DNA of 45,877 nt from Prochlorococcus sp. AG-402-G06 (lineage in GTDB: Bacteria; Cyanobacteriota; Cyanobacteriia; PCC-6307; Cyanobiaceae). Made by a program: the position numbers and the translations under genes. The DNA lies in NCBI GenBank assembly GCA_003277985.1, contig QCHR01000009.1:1-45877 (forward strand), given 5' to 3'. Below, one piece after another: positions 44,858 through 45,877 of the stretch; within the stretch, counting starts at the first letter, position 1; every line of letters begins with the position of its first letter. The notes beneath the pieces were generated by a model, which was not told where the DNA came from, did no database searches, and was given only the letters and a program-made list of their open reading frames with translations.

Positions 44858-45280
44858 TTGTCTGAACAAAATCAAAATCCACTCGTTCTCATTCCAGAGT
44901 CAATTGCTAAGTTAATGAAATCGATGTCAGGCGAAAGCAAAGGATCGGCAGATGATTTAATTTATTGTCACCTATATGGAGTTGTAGGTGATTGGTACCT
45001 TTCGGAGATATCAGAAGACAGGGAAAAAGCTTTTGGGTTTCAAATAATAAATTCTGAACCTGTTTGGGAAATGGATAATTGGTTAACTAATTCCAGTAAA
45101 TGGGGAGAAATCCCTATAAAAGTTTTGCAAGAACTTGTGAATGAGAAATTTTTAAAAGAAAAAGATATTCGATTTTTGATTACAAGAGATTTATTTTGGG
45201 AACCTATCAAGTTTTCAGGAATTAATATCGATCAAAATACTCTTTTCTATCCAGGTACAACTGATAGAAGTTTATCTTGA
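44858..45280 (+). CDS. Hypothetical protein, weakly DUF2958-like
   Basis: A 140-residue soluble protein. The core DLIYCHLYGVVGDWYLSEIS, followed by an FGFQIIN strand and later the region LITRDLFWEP, weakly recalls the DUF2958 layout (Trp-Tyr-x-x-Glu, then FG, then a final Asp-Leu). This is recollection of a pattern, not a match. It starts TTG at 44858 and lies 107 bases after the preceding gene. Confidence 0.6.
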   Translation: MSEQNQNPLVLIPESIAKLMKSMSGESKGSADDLIYCHLYGVVGDWYLSEISEDREKAFGFQIINSEPVWEMDNWLTNSSKWGEIPIKVLQELVNEKFLKEKDIRFLITRDLFWEPIKFSGINIDQNTLFYPGTTDRSLS

Positions 45281-45327
45281 ATAGATGAAAGACTGAATCT
45301 CATCTACCTAAATAAATTCTAATTAAA

Positions 45328-45573
45328 ATGAAAAAAATAGACCCTAAAAATGACCCACTTTATTTATTAACAAAAGCTGTTGAGGAAGGGGATCCGCAAG
45401 TTGCAAAAAAAGTCAAGGATCGTCTTGATAAATCAGATGACCCTTCAGAGATGAGATATTTAGAGGGATTACTCATACTACTTGGTGAGAAACCTGGTGA
45501 ACTAGAAGATCCACCTGATGTAGAAGATGACCCAGATGAATATTGGCAAGAGAATGATTACTTTGAGGTCTAA
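45328..45573 (+). CDS. Small acidic hypothetical protein
   Basis: An 81-residue protein, strongly acidic at the C-terminus (GELEDPPDVEDDPDEYW), with a helical N-terminal half (DPLYLLTKAVEEGDPQVAKKV). No family recognised. The ATG start is at 45328, 47 bases after the preceding gene. Its stop overlaps by 4 bases the convergent transporter gene end. Confidence 0.6.
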   Translation: MKKIDPKNDPLYLLTKAVEEGDPQVAKKVKDRLDKSDDPSEMRYLEGLLILLGEKPGELEDPPDVEDDPDEYWQENDYFEV

Positions 45574-45877
45574 ATTAAAATAATAGCAACTCCAATAAAA
45601 GATACAAAAGAATAAAAGATTGTTAATTTATTTATTTCATCTCCCTCTCTCTTTGAGATAAAAAGAGCAAATATAGGGGAAAGGCTTAACAAAGTCCAAC
45701 CAATTCCTATTGGTAAAAATTTAAAAACTATCTGTTGAAATAATATTCCACAATTAGTACCTAGTAAAGTTGATAAAATTAAATTTGAATGATTTTTTTT
45801 TGTTATCGATCTATTCTTAAGAAGATCCAAAAAATCTTTTTTATAAAATAAGAATAAAAATATTGATGCTGATATAA
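45570..45877 (-). CDS. 3' end of an EamA/DMT-family transporter (partial)
   Basis: The frame stays open to the right edge, so this is the C-terminal part of a gene that begins beyond the window. About 100 residues are visible, with at least three membrane segments: the start ISASIFLFLFY, the middle LILSTLLGTNCGILFQQIVF, and the pair LLSLSPIFALFIS and FYSFVSFIGVAIILI. The SPIFALFIS segment, followed by a polar loop and the last helix ending IGVAIILI, matches the last helices of EamA permeases (drug/metabolite transporter superfamily). A TTG at 45830 should not be taken as the start. Confidence 0.8.
   Translation of the reverse strand, partial: ISASIFLFLFYKKDFLDLLKNRSITKKNHSNLILSTLLGTNCGILFQQIVFKFLPIGIGWTLLSLSPIFALFISKREGDEINKLTIFYSFVSFIGVAIILI

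Overview
The window looks like a chromosomal segment of a picocyanobacterium, almost certainly Prochlorococcus marinus. The DNA is strongly AT-rich, genes are short and tightly packed on both strands, TTG and GTG starts are frequent, and gene content is cyanobacterial: a high-light-inducible protein, plant-type ferredoxin, an NblS/Hik33-type kinase, KaiB and KaiC, DUF1825/DUF3086/DUF3119 proteins, a lumenal pentapeptide-repeat protein and the 'photosystem II S4' protein. kaiB and kaiC are present, but there is no kaiA between kaiB and rplU, where marine Synechococcus carries it; that loss is a Prochlorococcus hallmark. An intermediate-GC low-light clade is possible, but that is inference.

Layout. 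1-3132: tail of an unidentified gene, cobD (cobalamin synthesis), and two surface-polysaccharide enzymes (sugar-phosphate transferase, glycosyltransferase). 3267-6156: an accessory-looking stretch of small genes: an NdhF-like N-terminal fragment with a possible 38-residue partner, an Hli protein and five small orphan proteins. 6261-7379: the HU gene with its terminator, then a 764-base non-coding gap. 7380-13856: glgX, tRNA-Gly, a sugar transporter (probable glcH), an MlaE-type lipid permease, DUF3119, DUF3086 and plsY, a carbohydrate/lipid block. 13862-16188 (minus): pyrF, tyrS, DUF1825. 16506-18630: a GIY-YIG-like protein and pepA.

18706-25763 (minus) is one likely envelope operon: purC, bamA, lpxC, fabZ, lpxA, lpxB, msrA. 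It carries out outer-membrane protein insertion and the early steps of lipid A synthesis. 25951-32183 holds purD, the histidine kinase, convergent kaiC and kaiB, and divergent rplU-rpmA. 32185-36977 holds a methyltransferase, truB, a SpoIID-domain protein, RNase Z and a lumenal pentapeptide protein ending in a very strong terminator. 36993-40668 (minus) holds serA, prmA, a ferredoxin gene, a Cys-rich orphan and a small membrane protein. 40773-45877 holds a membrane orphan, the S4-domain protein, tRNA-Val, murD, several small orphans and the 3' end of an EamA transporter.

Most of the window is core housekeeping. I saw no CRISPR array, prophage, transposase or toxin-antitoxin pair, and no clear new multi-gene system. 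The best leads are the KaiA-less clock with its altered KaiC tail, the NdhF N-terminal-only protein with its small partner, a cobD gene whose natural start appears to have mutated from ATGA to ATAA, the MlaE-DUF3119-DUF3086 group, and the Cys-rich orphan next to ferredoxin.
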